Shown: one piece after another, positions 38,900 through 48,970 of the stretch | Numbering within the stretch: position 1 is the first letter of the stretch | Layout of the letters: every line of letters begins with the position of its first letter | Program-made: the position numbers and the translations under genes | The notes under the pieces: model-generated | Seen by the model: only the letters and a program-made list of their open reading frames with translations | Database searches by the model: none | What the model was told of the DNA's origin: nothing | Origin: Kosakonia cowanii JCM 10956 = DSM 18146 | Lineage (GTDB): Bacteria; Pseudomonadota; Gammaproteobacteria; Enterobacterales; Enterobacteriaceae | Reading direction: 5' to 3' | DNA: 64,000 bases | NCBI RefSeq assembly: GCF_001975225.1 | Contig: NZ_CP019445.1 | Location: forward strand, 2,604,001 to 2,668,000

Positions 38900-40468
38900 A
38901 TGTTAGATATAGTCGAACTGTCACGCTTACAGTTTGCCTTGACCGCGATGTACCACTTTCTGTTTGTGCCGCTGACGCTTGGTATGGCGTTCCTGCTGGC
39001 AATTATGGAAACGGTCTACGTCCTCTCCGGCAAACAGATCTACAAAGATATGACCAAGTTCTGGGGCAAGTTGTTTGGGATCAACTTCGCGCTGGGCGTG
39101 GCGACCGGTCTGACCATGGAGTTCCAGTTCGGGACTAACTGGTCTTACTATTCTCACTACGTTGGGGATATTTTCGGTGCGCCGCTGGCCATTGAAGGTC
39201 TGATGGCCTTCTTCCTCGAATCCACATTCGTGGGTCTGTTCTTCTTCGGTTGGGATCGTCTGGGCAAAGTTCAGCACATGGCGGTAACCTGGCTCGTTGC
39301 TCTGGGCTCCAACTTGTCCGCACTCTGGATCCTCGTCGCCAACGGCTGGATGCAGAACCCCATCGCCTCTGATTTCAACTTCGAAACCATGCGTATGGAG
39401 ATGGTGAGCTTCTCTGAACTGGTGCTTAACCCGGTTGCGCAGGTCAAATTTGTGCACACCGTGGCTTCCGGCTACACCTGCGGCGCTATCTTCATTCTTG
39501 GTATCAGCTCCTACTACCTGCTGCGCGGTCGTGACGTTGCGTTTGCGAAACGCTCCTTTGCTATCGCAGCCAGCTTCGGTATGGCGGCAATCCTCTCCGT
39601 TATCGTGCTGGGTGATGAGTCCGGTTACGAAATGGGTGACGTGCAGAAAACCAAACTGGCCGCCATTGAAGCGGAGTGGGAAACCCAACCGGCTCCGGCA
39701 GCGTTTACCCTGTTTGGTATTCCGGATCAGGATAAACAAGAGAACAAATTCGCTATCCAGATCCCGTTTGCGCTCGGCATTATCGCTACCCGCTCGGTCG
39801 ACACGCCGGTTATCGGCCTGAAAGACCTGATGGCGCAGCACGAAGAGCGTATCCGTAACGGTATGAAAGCTTACCAACTGCTTGAACAGCTGCGCTCCGG
39901 CTCCGCGGATCCGGCAGTACGTGAGCAGTTCAATAACGTGAAGAAAGATCTCGGTTACGGCCTGCTGCTGAAACGCTATACCCCGAACGTCACCGACGCG
40001 ACGGAAGCGCAGATCCAGAAAGCGACCCAGGACTCTATTCCACGCGTTGCGCCGCTCTACTTCGCCTTCCGTCTGATGGTGGCCAGTGGCGTGCTGATGC
40101 TGCTGATTATCGGCATCTCCTTCTGGACGGTGATCCGTAACCGCATCGGCGAGAAGAAATGGCTGCTGCGCGCCGCGCTGTATGGCATTCCGCTGCCGTG
40201 GATTGCGATCGAATCAGGCTGGTTTGTGGCTGAGTACGGTCGTCAACCGTGGGCGATTGGTGAAGTGCTGCCGACTGCCGTTGCCAACTCCTCATTGACC
40301 GTCGGCGATCTGCTGTTCTCAATGATTCTGATTTGCGGCCTTTATACGCTGTTTATGGTGGCCGAAGTGTTCCTGATGTTCAAATTTGCTCGCCTTGGGC
40401 CGAGCAGCCTGAAAACAGGTCGCTATCACTACGAGCAGTCCACTGTGACTACTCAGCCGGCACGCTAA
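38900..40468 (+). CDS. cydA: Cytochrome bd-I ubiquinol oxidase subunit I
   Basis: CydA holds haems b558, b595 and d of the high-affinity bd oxidase and the periplasmic quinol-binding Q-loop. It is 522 residues, as in E. coli. The haem-ligand His of [19 protein letters not shown] is near residue 19, the second His lies in [12 protein letters not shown], and [13 protein letters not shown] is conserved. Two ATGs are adjacent (38897, 38900); the second is better spaced from AAGGAG (38889-38894) and matches E. coli. Confidence 0.98.
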   Translation: MLDIVELSRLQFALTAMYHFLFVPLTLGMAFLLAIMETVYVLSGKQIYKDMTKFWGKLFGINFALGVATGLTMEFQFGTNWSYYSHYVGDIFGAPLAIEGLMAFFLESTFVGLFFFGWDRLGKVQHMAVTWLVALGSNLSALWILVANGWMQNPIASDFNFETMRMEMVSFSELVLNPVAQVKFVHTVASGYTCGAIFILGISSYYLLRGRDVAFAKRSFAIAASFGMAAILSVIVLGDESGYEMGDVQKTKLAAIEAEWETQPAPAAFTLFGIPDQDKQENKFAIQIPFALGIIATRSVDTPVIGLKDLMAQHEERIRNGMKAYQLLEQLRSGSADPAVREQFNNVKKDLGYGLLLKRYTPNVTDATEAQIQKATQDSIPRVAPLYFAFRLMVASGVLMLLIIGISFWTVIRNRIGEKKWLLRAALYGIPLPWIAIESGWFVAEYGRQPWAIGEVLPTAVANSSLTVGDLLFSMILICGLYTLFMVAEVFLMFKFARLGPSSLKTGRYHYEQSTVTTQPAR

Positions 40469-40483
40469 GACAGGAGTCGTGAA

Positions 40484-41623
40484 ATGATCGATTATGAAGT
40501 ATTACGTTTTATCTGGTGGCTGCTGGTGGGCATTCTGCTGATCGGTTTTGCCGTCACCGATGGTTTCGACATGGGCGTTGGCATGCTGACCCGCGTGTTG
40601 GGGCGTAGCGACACCGAGCGCCGCGTGATGATTAACTCCATCGCGCCGCACTGGGACGGCAACCAGGTCTGGCTTATCACTGCCGGTGGCGCGCTGTTCG
40701 CCGCCTGGCCGATGGTCTACGCGGCAGCCTTCTCCGGCTTCTATGTGGCGATGATCCTCGTGCTGGCCTCACTCTTCTTCCGTCCGGTTGGCTTTGATTA
40801 CCGCTCGAAGATTGAAGATGTGCGCTGGCGCGGCATGTGGGACTGGGGCATCTTCATCGGTAGCTTCGTGCCGCCGCTGGTGATTGGCGTGGCGTTCGGT
40901 AACCTGTTGCAGGGCGTACCGTTCCACCTGGATGGCGACATGCGCCTCTTCTATACCGGTAACTTCTTCCAGCTGCTGAACCCGTTTGGTCTGCTGGCCG
41001 GTGTAGTGAGTGTGGCGATGATCCTGACCCAGGGCGCGACCTACCTGCAAATGCGTACCGTCGGCGAACTGCACCTGCGCGCACGCGCCACGGTACAGAT
41101 TGCAGCCCTGGTTACCCTGGTCTGCTTCGCGCTGGCCGGTGTTTGGGTGGTGTACGGTATTGATGGGTATGTGATCACCTCTGCGATGAATCACCATGCT
41201 GCCTCGAACCCGCTGACCAAAGAAGTTGCGGTACAGGCGGGTGCCTGGCTGACTAACTTCAACAATACTCCGGTATTGTGGGCGATCCCGGCGCTGGGCG
41301 TGGCGCTGCCGCTGTTGACTATCCTGACTGCGCGTCTGGATAAATCAGCCTTCGCCTTTGTCTTCTCGTCCCTGACGCTGGCGTGCATCATTCTGACCGC
41401 AGGTATCGCGATGTTCCCGTTCGTCATGCCGTCCAGCACCATGCTGAACGCCAGCCTGACAATGTGGGATGCGACCTCGACGCAGCGCACGCTGAACCTG
41501 ATGACCTGGGTTGCTGCGGTATTCGTACCGATCATTCTGCTCTACACCACCTGGTGTTACTGGAAAATGTTCGGTCGTATTACCAAAGAGCAGATCGAAA
41601 GCAACACCCACTCTATGTACTAA
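40484..41623 (+). CDS. cydB: Cytochrome bd-I ubiquinol oxidase subunit II
   Basis: CydB is the structural partner of CydA, with about nine membrane helices and no haem ligation of its own. It is 379 residues, as in E. coli. It starts MIDYEVLRFIWWLLVGILLI, with the conserved TDGFDMGVGML and HWDGNQVWLITAGGA segments. It starts 15 bases after cydA behind ACAGGAGTC. Confidence 0.98.
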   Translation: MIDYEVLRFIWWLLVGILLIGFAVTDGFDMGVGMLTRVLGRSDTERRVMINSIAPHWDGNQVWLITAGGALFAAWPMVYAAAFSGFYVAMILVLASLFFRPVGFDYRSKIEDVRWRGMWDWGIFIGSFVPPLVIGVAFGNLLQGVPFHLDGDMRLFYTGNFFQLLNPFGLLAGVVSVAMILTQGATYLQMRTVGELHLRARATVQIAALVTLVCFALAGVWVVYGIDGYVITSAMNHHAASNPLTKEVAVQAGAWLTNFNNTPVLWAIPALGVALPLLTILTARLDKSAFAFVFSSLTLACIILTAGIAMFPFVMPSSTMLNASLTMWDATSTQRTLNLMTWVAAVFVPIILLYTTWCYWKMFGRITKEQIESNTHSMY

Positions 41624-41637
41624 GTAAGGAGCTGAAT

Positions 41638-41751
41638 ATGTGGTATTTCGCCTGGATTTTAGGAACGCTTCTTGCCTGTGCTTTTGGTGTGATCACCGCG
41701 CTGGCGCTGGAACATGTTGAAGCAACCAAAGCCGGTCAAGAAGAACATTGA
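41638..41751 (+). CDS. cydX: CydX, small subunit of cytochrome bd-I
   Basis: A 37-residue single-helix protein (MWYFAWILGTLLACAFGVIT...) matches E. coli CydX almost exactly. CydX stabilises the haems of CydAB. It starts 14 bases after cydB behind AAGGAGC and overlaps the ybgE ATG by one base (TGATG). Confidence 0.97.
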   Translation: MWYFAWILGTLLACAFGVITALALEHVEATKAGQEEH

Positions 41752-42044
41752 TGGATAAGATTATCGCAAAGCTCTATGCGGTAATGGACAAGGGCCCGTT
41801 ACGGGCCCTTTCCTTAATAATGGCGCTGCTGCTGGCAGGGTGCATTTTTTGGGACCCGTCGCGCTTTGCGGCGAAAACCAGTGAGCTTGAGATCTGGCAT
41901 GGTCTGCTGTTGATGTGGGCCGTTTGCGCCGGTGTGATCCACGGCGTCGGTTTTCGTCCTCGCGCGCTGCACTGGCAGGGGCTGTTTTGCCCGCTGATTG
42001 CTGATGTTGTGCTGCTTGCAGGTCTGCTTTTCTTCTTCTTTTGA
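41751..42044 (+). CDS. ybgE: YbgE, cyd operon membrane protein
   Basis: A 97-residue inner-membrane protein with about three helices, closely matching E. coli YbgE (LLAGCIFWDPSRFAAKTSELE, IWHGLLLMWAVCAGVIHGVG). It is always found with cydABX. Its function is not settled. The ATG at 41751 overlaps the cydX stop, which argues for coupled translation. Confidence 0.95.
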   Translation: MDKIIAKLYAVMDKGPLRALSLIMALLLAGCIFWDPSRFAAKTSELEIWHGLLLMWAVCAGVIHGVGFRPRALHWQGLFCPLIADVVLLAGLLFFFF

Positions 42045-42067
42045 ATAAGAAATATCCGCTATCCCGA

Positions 42068-42095
42068 TGGGCTTGCAAAAGCCCATAAATTTTTA
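42068..42095 (+). terminator. Hairpin terminator after ybgE
   Basis: TGGGCTT (42068-42074) pairs with AAGCCCA (42079-42085) over a GCAA loop, followed by TAAATTTTT. Confidence 0.65.
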
Positions 42096-42192
42096 CTCTC
42101 CGTTTACCACAACCCATTCCAAAGCACCTTGCCCGCGCGTATAGTAGCGAAGTTTAAAAGCTCTAACCTTTTTTGCATTACCGGGATGTAAA

Positions 42193-43286
<1,094 letters not shown>

Positions 43287-43289
43287 GCC

Positions 43290-43718
43290 ATGGCCAGATC
43301 CCGTGGGCGGAGCAAGCGTGCCCTGAAGTCCGAAATCAATATTGTGCCGCTGCTCGACGTGCTGCTGGTGCTGCTGCTGATCTTTATGGCAACGGCGCCC
43401 ATCATCACCCAGAGCGTCGAGGTCGATCTGCCGGATGCGACGGATTCTCAGACCGTCAGCACCAATGACGATCCTCCGGTGATTATTGAAGTTTCCGGTG
43501 TCGGGCAATACAGCGTGGTGGTAGAGAAAGATCGTATGGATCAGCTACCGCCGGAGCAGGTTATTGCGGAGGCGCAACGTCGCCTGCAATCCAATCCGAA
43601 AACCGTGTTCTTAATCGGCGGGGCGAAGGACGTGCCGTACGACGAAATCATTAAAGCGCTGAACCTGTTACATAGCGCGGGTGTGAAATCGGTTGGCTTG
43701 ATGACGCAGCCTATCTGA
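43290..43718 (+). CDS. tolR: TolR, proton-channel subunit of the Tol-Pal system
   Basis: TolR is a 142-residue ExbD-type protein with one membrane helix and a periplasmic domain. The proton-accepting Asp23 lies in VPLLDVLLVLLLIFMATAP. It starts three bases after tolQ behind AAGGAGTAAG. Confidence 0.98.
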   Translation: MARSRGRSKRALKSEINIVPLLDVLLVLLLIFMATAPIITQSVEVDLPDATDSQTVSTNDDPPVIIEVSGVGQYSVVVEKDRMDQLPPEQVIAEAQRRLQSNPKTVFLIGGAKDVPYDEIIKALNLLHSAGVKSVGLMTQPI

Positions 43719-43757
43719 TCACCGGCTTAACAGGCGGACAGTTTTTGGGAACCGAGA

Positions 43758-45083
43758 GTGTCAAAGGCAACCGTACAAAACGACAAGCTTAAGCGAGCGA
43801 TACTCATTTCAGCCGTGCTGCACGTAATTCTGGTGGCGCTGCTGATCTGGAGTTCGTTCGATGAGCATATTGAAGCGTCAGCGGGCGGCGGTGGCGGCTC
43901 GTCGATCGACGCCGTAATGGTCGATCCCGGCGCGGTAGTGGAGAACTACAACCGCCAACAGCACCAGCAATCGAGCGCTAAACGCGCGGAAGAGCAGCGT
44001 GAAAAACAGGCGCAGCAGCAGGCGGAGGAGATGCGTGAAAAGCAGGCCGCCGAGCAGGAGCGTCTGAAGCAGGTAGAGAAAGAGCGTCTGCAGGCGCAGG
44101 AAGCCGCGCGCGAGCAGGCCGAACAGCAGAAGCAGGCAGAAGAGGCAGCAAAGCAGGCGCAACAGCAGCAGAAACAGGCTGAAGAAGCGGCAGCGAAAGC
44201 CGCCGCTGATGCGAAAGCCAAAGCGGATGCGCAGGCGAAAGCGGCGGAAGAGGCGGCGAAGAAAGCCGCAGCAGACGCGCAGAAAAAAGCGCAGGCGGAT
44301 GCAGCCAAAGCCGCCGCCGATGCACAGAAGAAAGCCGAAGCGGAGGCCGCGAAAGCCGCCGCCGACGCACAGAAGAAAGCGGAAGCAGAAGCTGCGAAAG
44401 CGGCAGCCGATGCGAAGAAGAAAGCGCAGGCGGAAGCGGCTAAACAGGCTGCTGCTGAAAAAGCCGCAGCCGAGAAGGCCGCCGCAGCTGAAAAAGCTGC
44501 CGCTGAGAAGGCCGCTGCCGCAGAGAAAGCAGCAGCGGAGAAGAAAGCCGCTGCAGCGGAAAAAGCGGCAGCCGAGAAGAAAGCGGCTGCGGAAAAAGCC
44601 GCCGCTGAGAAGAAAGCTGCTGCCGAGAAGGCCGCCGCCGATAAGAAAGCGGCTGCCAAAAAAGCCGCAGCAGAGAAAGCCGCCGCCGCGGAAGGCGTTG
44701 ACGATCTGTTTGGCGATCTCAGCTCCGGTAAGAATGCACCGAAAACGGGCGGCGGAGCGAAAGGCAACAATGCAGCGCCGGCGGGTTCGGGTAACACTAA
44801 GAACAACGGTGCATCCGGAGCCGATATCAGTAACTACGCAGGGCAGATTAAAACGGCAATTGAGAGCCGCTTCTATGATGCGTCCTCCTACACCGGGAAG
44901 ACCTGTACGTTACGTATCAAACTGGCTCCTGATGGAACGCTGTTAGATATTCAGTCTGAAGGGGGCGATCCGGCGCTCTGTCAGGCCGCGCTGGCCGCGG
45001 CACGACAGGCGAAAATGCCGAAGCCACCAAGTCAGGCTGTGTATGAAGTGTTCAAAAATGCGCCGCTGGACTTCAAACCTTGA
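43758..45083 (+). CDS. tolA: TolA, periplasm-spanning Tol-Pal protein
   Basis: TolA links the TolQR motor to Pal and TolB. It is 441 residues (421 in E. coli). The N-terminal helix (about 13-34) holds His22 and the SHLS-type face that meets TolQR. A very long Ala/Lys/Glu-rich helix (about 60-315) is built of imperfect KAAADAQ-KKAEAEA and KAAAEK repeats. The C-terminal domain (about 345-441) has the disulphide pair CTLRIKL and LCQAAL that phage and colicins bind. It starts with GTG at 43758. The extra length lies in the repetitive helix. Confidence 0.97.
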   Translation: MSKATVQNDKLKRAILISAVLHVILVALLIWSSFDEHIEASAGGGGGSSIDAVMVDPGAVVENYNRQQHQQSSAKRAEEQREKQAQQQAEEMREKQAAEQERLKQVEKERLQAQEAAREQAEQQKQAEEAAKQAQQQQKQAEEAAAKAAADAKAKADAQAKAAEEAAKKAAADAQKKAQADAAKAAADAQKKAEAEAAKAAADAQKKAEAEAAKAAADAKKKAQAEAAKQAAAEKAAAEKAAAAEKAAAEKAAAAEKAAAEKKAAAAEKAAAEKKAAAEKAAAEKKAAAEKAAADKKAAAKKAAAEKAAAAEGVDDLFGDLSSGKNAPKTGGGAKGNNAAPAGSGNTKNNGASGADISNYAGQIKTAIESRFYDASSYTGKTCTLRIKLAPDGTLLDIQSEGGDPALCQAALAAARQAKMPKPPSQAVYEVFKNAPLDFKP

Positions 45084-45088
45084 GGTAC

Positions 45089-45116
45089 ACTTTCCTCGCG
45101 ATCCCGTGAGGAAAGT
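45089..45116 (+). other. Hairpin in the tolA-tolB gap
   Basis: ACTTTCCTC (45089-45097) pairs with GAGGAAAGT (45108-45116), a perfect 9-bp stem that begins six bases after the tolA stop. There is no T tract. It may act as a pause or stability element between tolQRA and tolB-pal. Confidence 0.5.
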
Positions 45117-45213
45117 ATGCGAAGGCGGTTCCAACGCGGGTAGTTTTGTCTTATTGGTTTGTTAAAATTCTGCTAAATTATCGCGGGTTTTTTGCCCGGA
45201 TAAGGGAGATATG

Positions 45214-46506
45214 ATGAAGCAGGCATTACGTGTTGCATTTGGTTTTTTGATGCTGTGGGCAGCGGTGCTGCATGCAGAAGTACGTATCGAGATCACCCAG
45301 GGGGTAGACTCGGCACGCCCGATTGGCGTTGTGCCGTTCCAGTGGGCAGGCCCGGGCGCTGCGCCTGAGGACGCTGGCGGTATCGTTGCGGCGGATCTGC
45401 GCAACAGCGGTAAATTCAACCCGCTGGATCGCTCCCGTTTACCGCAGCAGCCGGGTACCGCGCAGGAAGTGCAGCCCGCTGCATGGTCCGCGCTCGGTAT
45501 TGATGCGGTCATCGTAGGTCAGGTGACACCGAATCCTGATGGCAGCTACAACGTCGCTTACCAGCTGGTCGACACCGGCGGCGCGCCGGGTACCGTGCTG
45601 GCGCAAAACTCCTTTAAAGTGAACAAGCAGTGGCTGCGTTATGCTGCCCATGCCGCCAGCGACGAAGTATTCGAAAAGCTGACCGGTATTAAAGGCGCGT
45701 TCCGTACCCGTATCGCCTATGTCGTGCAGACTGCGAACACTCAGTTCCCGTATGAACTGCGCGTCTCTGATTACGATGGCTATAACCAGTTCCTCGTCCA
45801 CAAATCGCCGCAGCCGCTGATGTCCCCGGCCTGGTCCCCGGACGGTTCAAAAGTCGCGTATGTGACGTTTGAGAGCGGTCGTTCCGCGCTGGTTATTCAG
45901 ACTCTGGCTAACGCCAGCATTCGTCAGGTAGCGTCGTTCCCGCGCCACAACGGCGCACCGGCCTTCTCGCCGGATGGCACCAAGCTGGCGTTTGCCCTGT
46001 CAAAAACTGGCAGCCTGAACATCTACGTGATGGACATCGGTTCCGGCCAGATTCGTCAGGTTACCGACGGTCGCAGCAACAACACCGAACCAACCTGGTT
46101 CCCGGACAGCCAGAACCTGGCCTTTACCTCTGACCAGGCCGGTCGTCCGCAGGTTTACAAAATCAATATCAACGGCGGCGCAGCGCAGCGTATCTCCTGG
46201 CAGGGTTCCCAGAACCAGGATGCGGATGTCAGCAGCGACGGTAAGTTTATGGTGATGGTTAGCTCTGACGGTGGTCAGCAGCACATTGCTAAACAAGATC
46301 TGGAAGCGGGTGGCGTGCAAGTTTTGTCGTCAACGTTCCTGGATGAAACGCCAAGTCTGGCACCTAACGGCACTATGGTCATCTACAGCTCTTCTCAGGG
46401 GATGGGCTCCGTGCTGAACCTGGTTTCTACAGATGGGCGTTTCAAAGCGCGTATTCCGGCGACTGATGGACAGGTTAAATTCCCTGCCTGGTCTCCGTAT
46501 CTGTGA
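45214..46506 (+). CDS. tolB: TolB, periplasmic beta-propeller of the Tol-Pal system
   Basis: TolB is a periplasmic protein that binds Pal and is displaced by TolA. It is 430 residues. A signal peptide ([21 protein letters not shown], cut before EVRIE) precedes an alpha/beta domain and a six-bladed propeller with repeats such as [31 protein letters not shown] and [16 protein letters not shown]. Of two adjacent ATGs (45211, 45214) the second fits the AGGGAG spacing and E. coli. Confidence 0.98.
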   Translation: MKQALRVAFGFLMLWAAVLHAEVRIEITQGVDSARPIGVVPFQWAGPGAAPEDAGGIVAADLRNSGKFNPLDRSRLPQQPGTAQEVQPAAWSALGIDAVIVGQVTPNPDGSYNVAYQLVDTGGAPGTVLAQNSFKVNKQWLRYAAHAASDEVFEKLTGIKGAFRTRIAYVVQTANTQFPYELRVSDYDGYNQFLVHKSPQPLMSPAWSPDGSKVAYVTFESGRSALVIQTLANASIRQVASFPRHNGAPAFSPDGTKLAFALSKTGSLNIYVMDIGSGQIRQVTDGRSNNTEPTWFPDSQNLAFTSDQAGRPQVYKININGGAAQRISWQGSQNQDADVSSDGKFMVMVSSDGGQQHIAKQDLEAGGVQVLSSTFLDETPSLAPNGTMVIYSSSQGMGSVLNLVSTDGRFKARIPATDGQVKFPAWSPYL

Positions 46507-46512
46507 TAATAA

Positions 46513-47052
<540 letters not shown>

Positions 47053-47061
47053 GAGAATTGC

Positions 47062-47823
47062 ATGAGCAGTAACTTCAGACATCATCTGTTGAGTCTGTCG
47101 TTACTGGTTGGCATAGCGGCCCCCTGGGCCGCTAATGCTCAGGCGCCAATCAGTAGTGTCGGCTCAGGCTCGGTCGAAGACCGCGTCACTCAACTTGAGC
47201 GTATTTCCAATGCTCACAGCCAGCTTTTAACCCAACTTCAGCAGCAGCTCTCTGATAATCAGGCCGATATTGACTCCCTGCGCGGGCAGATCCAGGAAAG
47301 CCAGTATCAGCTCAATCAGGTCGTTGAACGCCAGCAGCAAATTCTGCAGCAGATCGGCAATCTGAGCAGCGGTGCAGCAGCGCAGGCTCCGGCAGCGGAT
47401 GCGGGCGCAAATAACGGTGCGGCGGCTTCAGGCGCACCGGTACAAAGCGGCGATGCCAATACCGATTACAACGCGGCTATCGCCCTGGTGCAGGATAAAT
47501 CCCGCCAGGATGATGCGCTGGCTGCGTTTCAGAACTTCGTTAAAAAGTACCCGGATTCAACCTATGTACCGAACGCTAATTACTGGCTCGGTCAGCTGAA
47601 TTACAACAAGGGTAAGAAAGACGATGCGGCGTACTACTTCGCATCGGTAGTGAAGAACTTCCCGAAGTCGCCGAAAGCGCCAGACGCGATGTTTAAAGTC
47701 GGCGTGATTATGCAAGACAAGGGCGATACTGCGAAAGCCAAAGCGGTTTACCAGCAGGTGGTCAGCAAATACCCTGGTACCGATGGTGCGAAACAGGCGC
47801 AAAAACGCCTTGCTTCGATGTAA
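47062..47823 (+). CDS. cpoB: CpoB, Tol-Pal-associated division coordinator
   Basis: CpoB (YbgF) is periplasmic and links PBP1B activity with Tol-driven constriction. It is 253 residues (263 in E. coli). A signal peptide (cut after ANA) precedes a trimeric coiled coil (VEDRVTQLERISN...LTQLQQQLSDNQADIDSLRG), an Ala-rich linker and TPR repeats (NYWLGQLNYNKGKKDDAAYYF and so on). It starts nine bases after pal. Confidence 0.97.
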   Translation: MSSNFRHHLLSLSLLVGIAAPWAANAQAPISSVGSGSVEDRVTQLERISNAHSQLLTQLQQQLSDNQADIDSLRGQIQESQYQLNQVVERQQQILQQIGNLSSGAAAQAPAADAGANNGAAASGAPVQSGDANTDYNAAIALVQDKSRQDDALAAFQNFVKKYPDSTYVPNANYWLGQLNYNKGKKDDAAYYFASVVKNFPKSPKAPDAMFKVGVIMQDKGDTAKAKAVYQQVVSKYPGTDGAKQAQKRLASM

Positions 47824-47835
47824 TGCATAGCGCAT

Positions 47836-47861
47836 GACCAGAAAACGCGGTTTTTCTGGTC
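47836..47861 (+). terminator. Hairpin after cpoB
   Basis: GACCAGAAAA (47836-47845) pairs with TTTTCTGGTC (47852-47861). The T tract is within the stem rather than after it, so strength is uncertain. Confidence 0.55.
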
Positions 47862-47909
47862 TTGTCGCATGAATCATAAGCAGTTAAACAGTGCGCGTCG
47901 AAATTGTTG

Positions 47910-47937
47910 TTGCGCTGAGTTCTTAAATCAGTAATAT
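47910..47937 (+). promoter_or_regulatory. Candidate promoter of the tRNA-Lys/Val cluster
   Basis: TTGCGC (47910-47915) and TAATAT (47932-47937) are 16 bases apart, followed by a GC-rich discriminator-like GCCGCCG, a feature of stringently controlled stable-RNA promoters. Confidence 0.5.
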
Positions 47938-47987
47938 ATGCCGCCGTTGCCACGGGATATCTCTTAACCCGGAAGCAGCCCAAAAGT

Positions 47988-48063
47988 GGGTCGTTAGCTC
48001 AGTTGGTAGAGCAGTTGACTTTTAATCAATTGGTCGCAGGTTCGAATCCTGCACGACCCACCA
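47988..48063 (+). tRNA. lysT: tRNA-Lys (TTT)
   Basis: A 76-base tRNA with encoded CCA. Acceptor GGGTCGT pairs with ACGACCC; the anticodon loop is CTTTTAA (TTT) and the T arm is GCAGGTTCGAATCCTGC. Identical to E. coli tRNA-Lys. Confidence 0.98.
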
Positions 48064-48145
48064 CTATTAAGTCTGGTGAAGCGTTTTAACGTGAAGGATA
48101 ACGTTGCGACAGCAACGGCCCGTAGGGCGAGGCGAAAGCCGAGTC

Positions 48146-48163
48146 ATCCTGCACGACCCACCA
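48146..48163 (+). repeat. tRNA-Lys 3'-end repeat (tail copy 1)
   Basis: ATCCTGCACGACCCACCA repeats the last 18 bases of tRNA-Lys without the rest of the gene. It ends a spacer that contains small stems (GTTGCGACAGCAAC, GGCCCGTAGGGC, GGCGAAAGCC). Confidence 0.85.
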
Positions 48164-48187
48164 CTTAGCAGTATCCAGCGCAGTATC

Positions 48188-48263
48188 GGGTGATTAGCTC
48201 AGCTGGGAGAGCACCTCCCTTACAAGGAGGGGGTCGGCGGTTCGATCCCGTCATCACCCACCA
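48188..48263 (+). tRNA. valT: tRNA-Val (TAC)
   Basis: A 76-base tRNA with encoded CCA. Acceptor GGGTGAT pairs with ATCACCC; the anticodon loop is CTTACAA (TAC). Confidence 0.98.
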
Positions 48264-48265
48264 CC

Positions 48266-48341
48266 GGGTCGTTAGCTCAGTTGGTAGAGCAGTTGACTTT
48301 TAATCAATTGGTCGCAGGTTCGAATCCTGCACGACCCACCA
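48266..48341 (+). tRNA. lysW: tRNA-Lys (TTT), second copy
   Basis: Identical to the first tRNA-Lys, with CCA encoded. It starts two bases after tRNA-Val, so both must be cut from one precursor. The symbol follows the E. coli order. Confidence 0.97.
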
Positions 48342-48483
48342 ATTTTGATAATTGGTGAAGGTGTCAAACGTGAAGGATAGCGTTGCGTCAGCAACCGCCC
48401 GCCGGCGAAAGCCGACTCATCCTAAGCAATTGCCACGCATTACGTGGTTCCAAAGATTTATCTTCGAAGTCGCTACCCTGTAT
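48342..48483 (+). other. Structured spacer with a degenerate tail repeat
   Basis: The spacer begins ATTTTGATAATTGGTGAAGG, repeated after the next tRNA-Lys at 48560, followed by GTGAAGGATAGCGTTGCGTC and CGGCGAAAGCCG. The tail repeat is cut short: only CATCCT remains before AAGCAATTG. Confidence 0.7.
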
Positions 48484-48559
48484 GGGTCGTTAGCTCAGTT
48501 GGTAGAGCAGTTGACTTTTAATCAATTGGTCGCAGGTTCGAATCCTGCACGACCCACCA
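48484..48559 (+). tRNA. tRNA-Lys (TTT), third copy
   Basis: Identical 76-base tRNA-Lys with CCA encoded. Confidence 0.97.
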
Positions 48560-48671
48560 ATTTTGATAATTGGTGAAGGTGTCAGACGTGAAGGATAACG
48601 TTGCGTCAGCAACGGCGAGGCGAAAGCCGAATCCTCCTGCACGATCCACCACTTCGAAGAATCCCTGCAAA
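48560..48671 (+). other. Structured spacer with tail repeat (copy 2)
   Basis: It repeats the ATTTTGATAATTGGTGAAGG head and the GTGAAGGATAACGTTGCGTC block. At 48635-48651 it carries TCCTGCACGATCCACCA, the tRNA-Lys 3' end with one C-to-T change. Confidence 0.75.
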
Positions 48672-48747
48672 GGGTCGTTAGCTCAGTTGGTAGAGCAGTT
48701 GACTTTTAATCAATTGGTCGCAGGTTCGAATCCTGCACGACCCACCA
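48672..48747 (+). tRNA. tRNA-Lys (TTT), fourth copy
   Basis: Identical 76-base tRNA-Lys with CCA encoded, followed five bases later by a terminator. Confidence 0.97.
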
Positions 48748-48751
48748 ATGT

Positions 48752-48778
48752 AAAAAAGCGCCCTAAAGGCGCTTTTTT
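48752..48778 (+). terminator. Terminator of the tRNA cluster
   Basis: AAAAAAGCGCC (48752-48762) pairs with GGCGCTTTTTT (48768-48778). Confidence 0.92.
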
Positions 48779-48780
48779 GC

Positions 48781-48935
48781 TATCTGCCGGTTTCAAAGAT
48801 TCGAACCTGCGGCAGGTTCGGGTCGAACGTAGTGAGACAACGGAGCCGCTTGCGGCGACGGCCCGAAGGGCGAGCGAAGCGAGTCATCCTGCACGACCCA
48901 CCAATGTAAAAAAGCGCCCTAAAGGCGCTTTTTTG
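48781..48935 (+). repeat. Duplicated tRNA tail plus terminator, without the tRNA body
   Basis: After the terminator, TATCTGC leads to TTCGAACCTGC-GGCAGGTTCG, an inverted repeat made of T-arm-like sequence. A GC-rich stretch follows, then ATCCTGCACGACCCACCA (48886-48903), identical to the tRNA-Lys 3' end. A second exact copy of the terminator and TATCTGC follows (48904-48941). Confidence 0.8.
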
Positions 48936-48970
48936 CTATCTGCGATTTGAAAAATCCGTGCGCTCTTCTT

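Noticed and set aside
43946..44806. A 286-residue Ala/Phe/Ser-rich ORF antisense to tolA
   Set aside because: It is the reverse complement of the TolA Ala/Lys repeats; low complexity only.
48352..48950. ORFs of 74 and 126 codons over the tRNA cluster
   Set aside because: They read through tRNA-Lys genes and their spacers; the repeated peptide text comes from the tRNA sequence.
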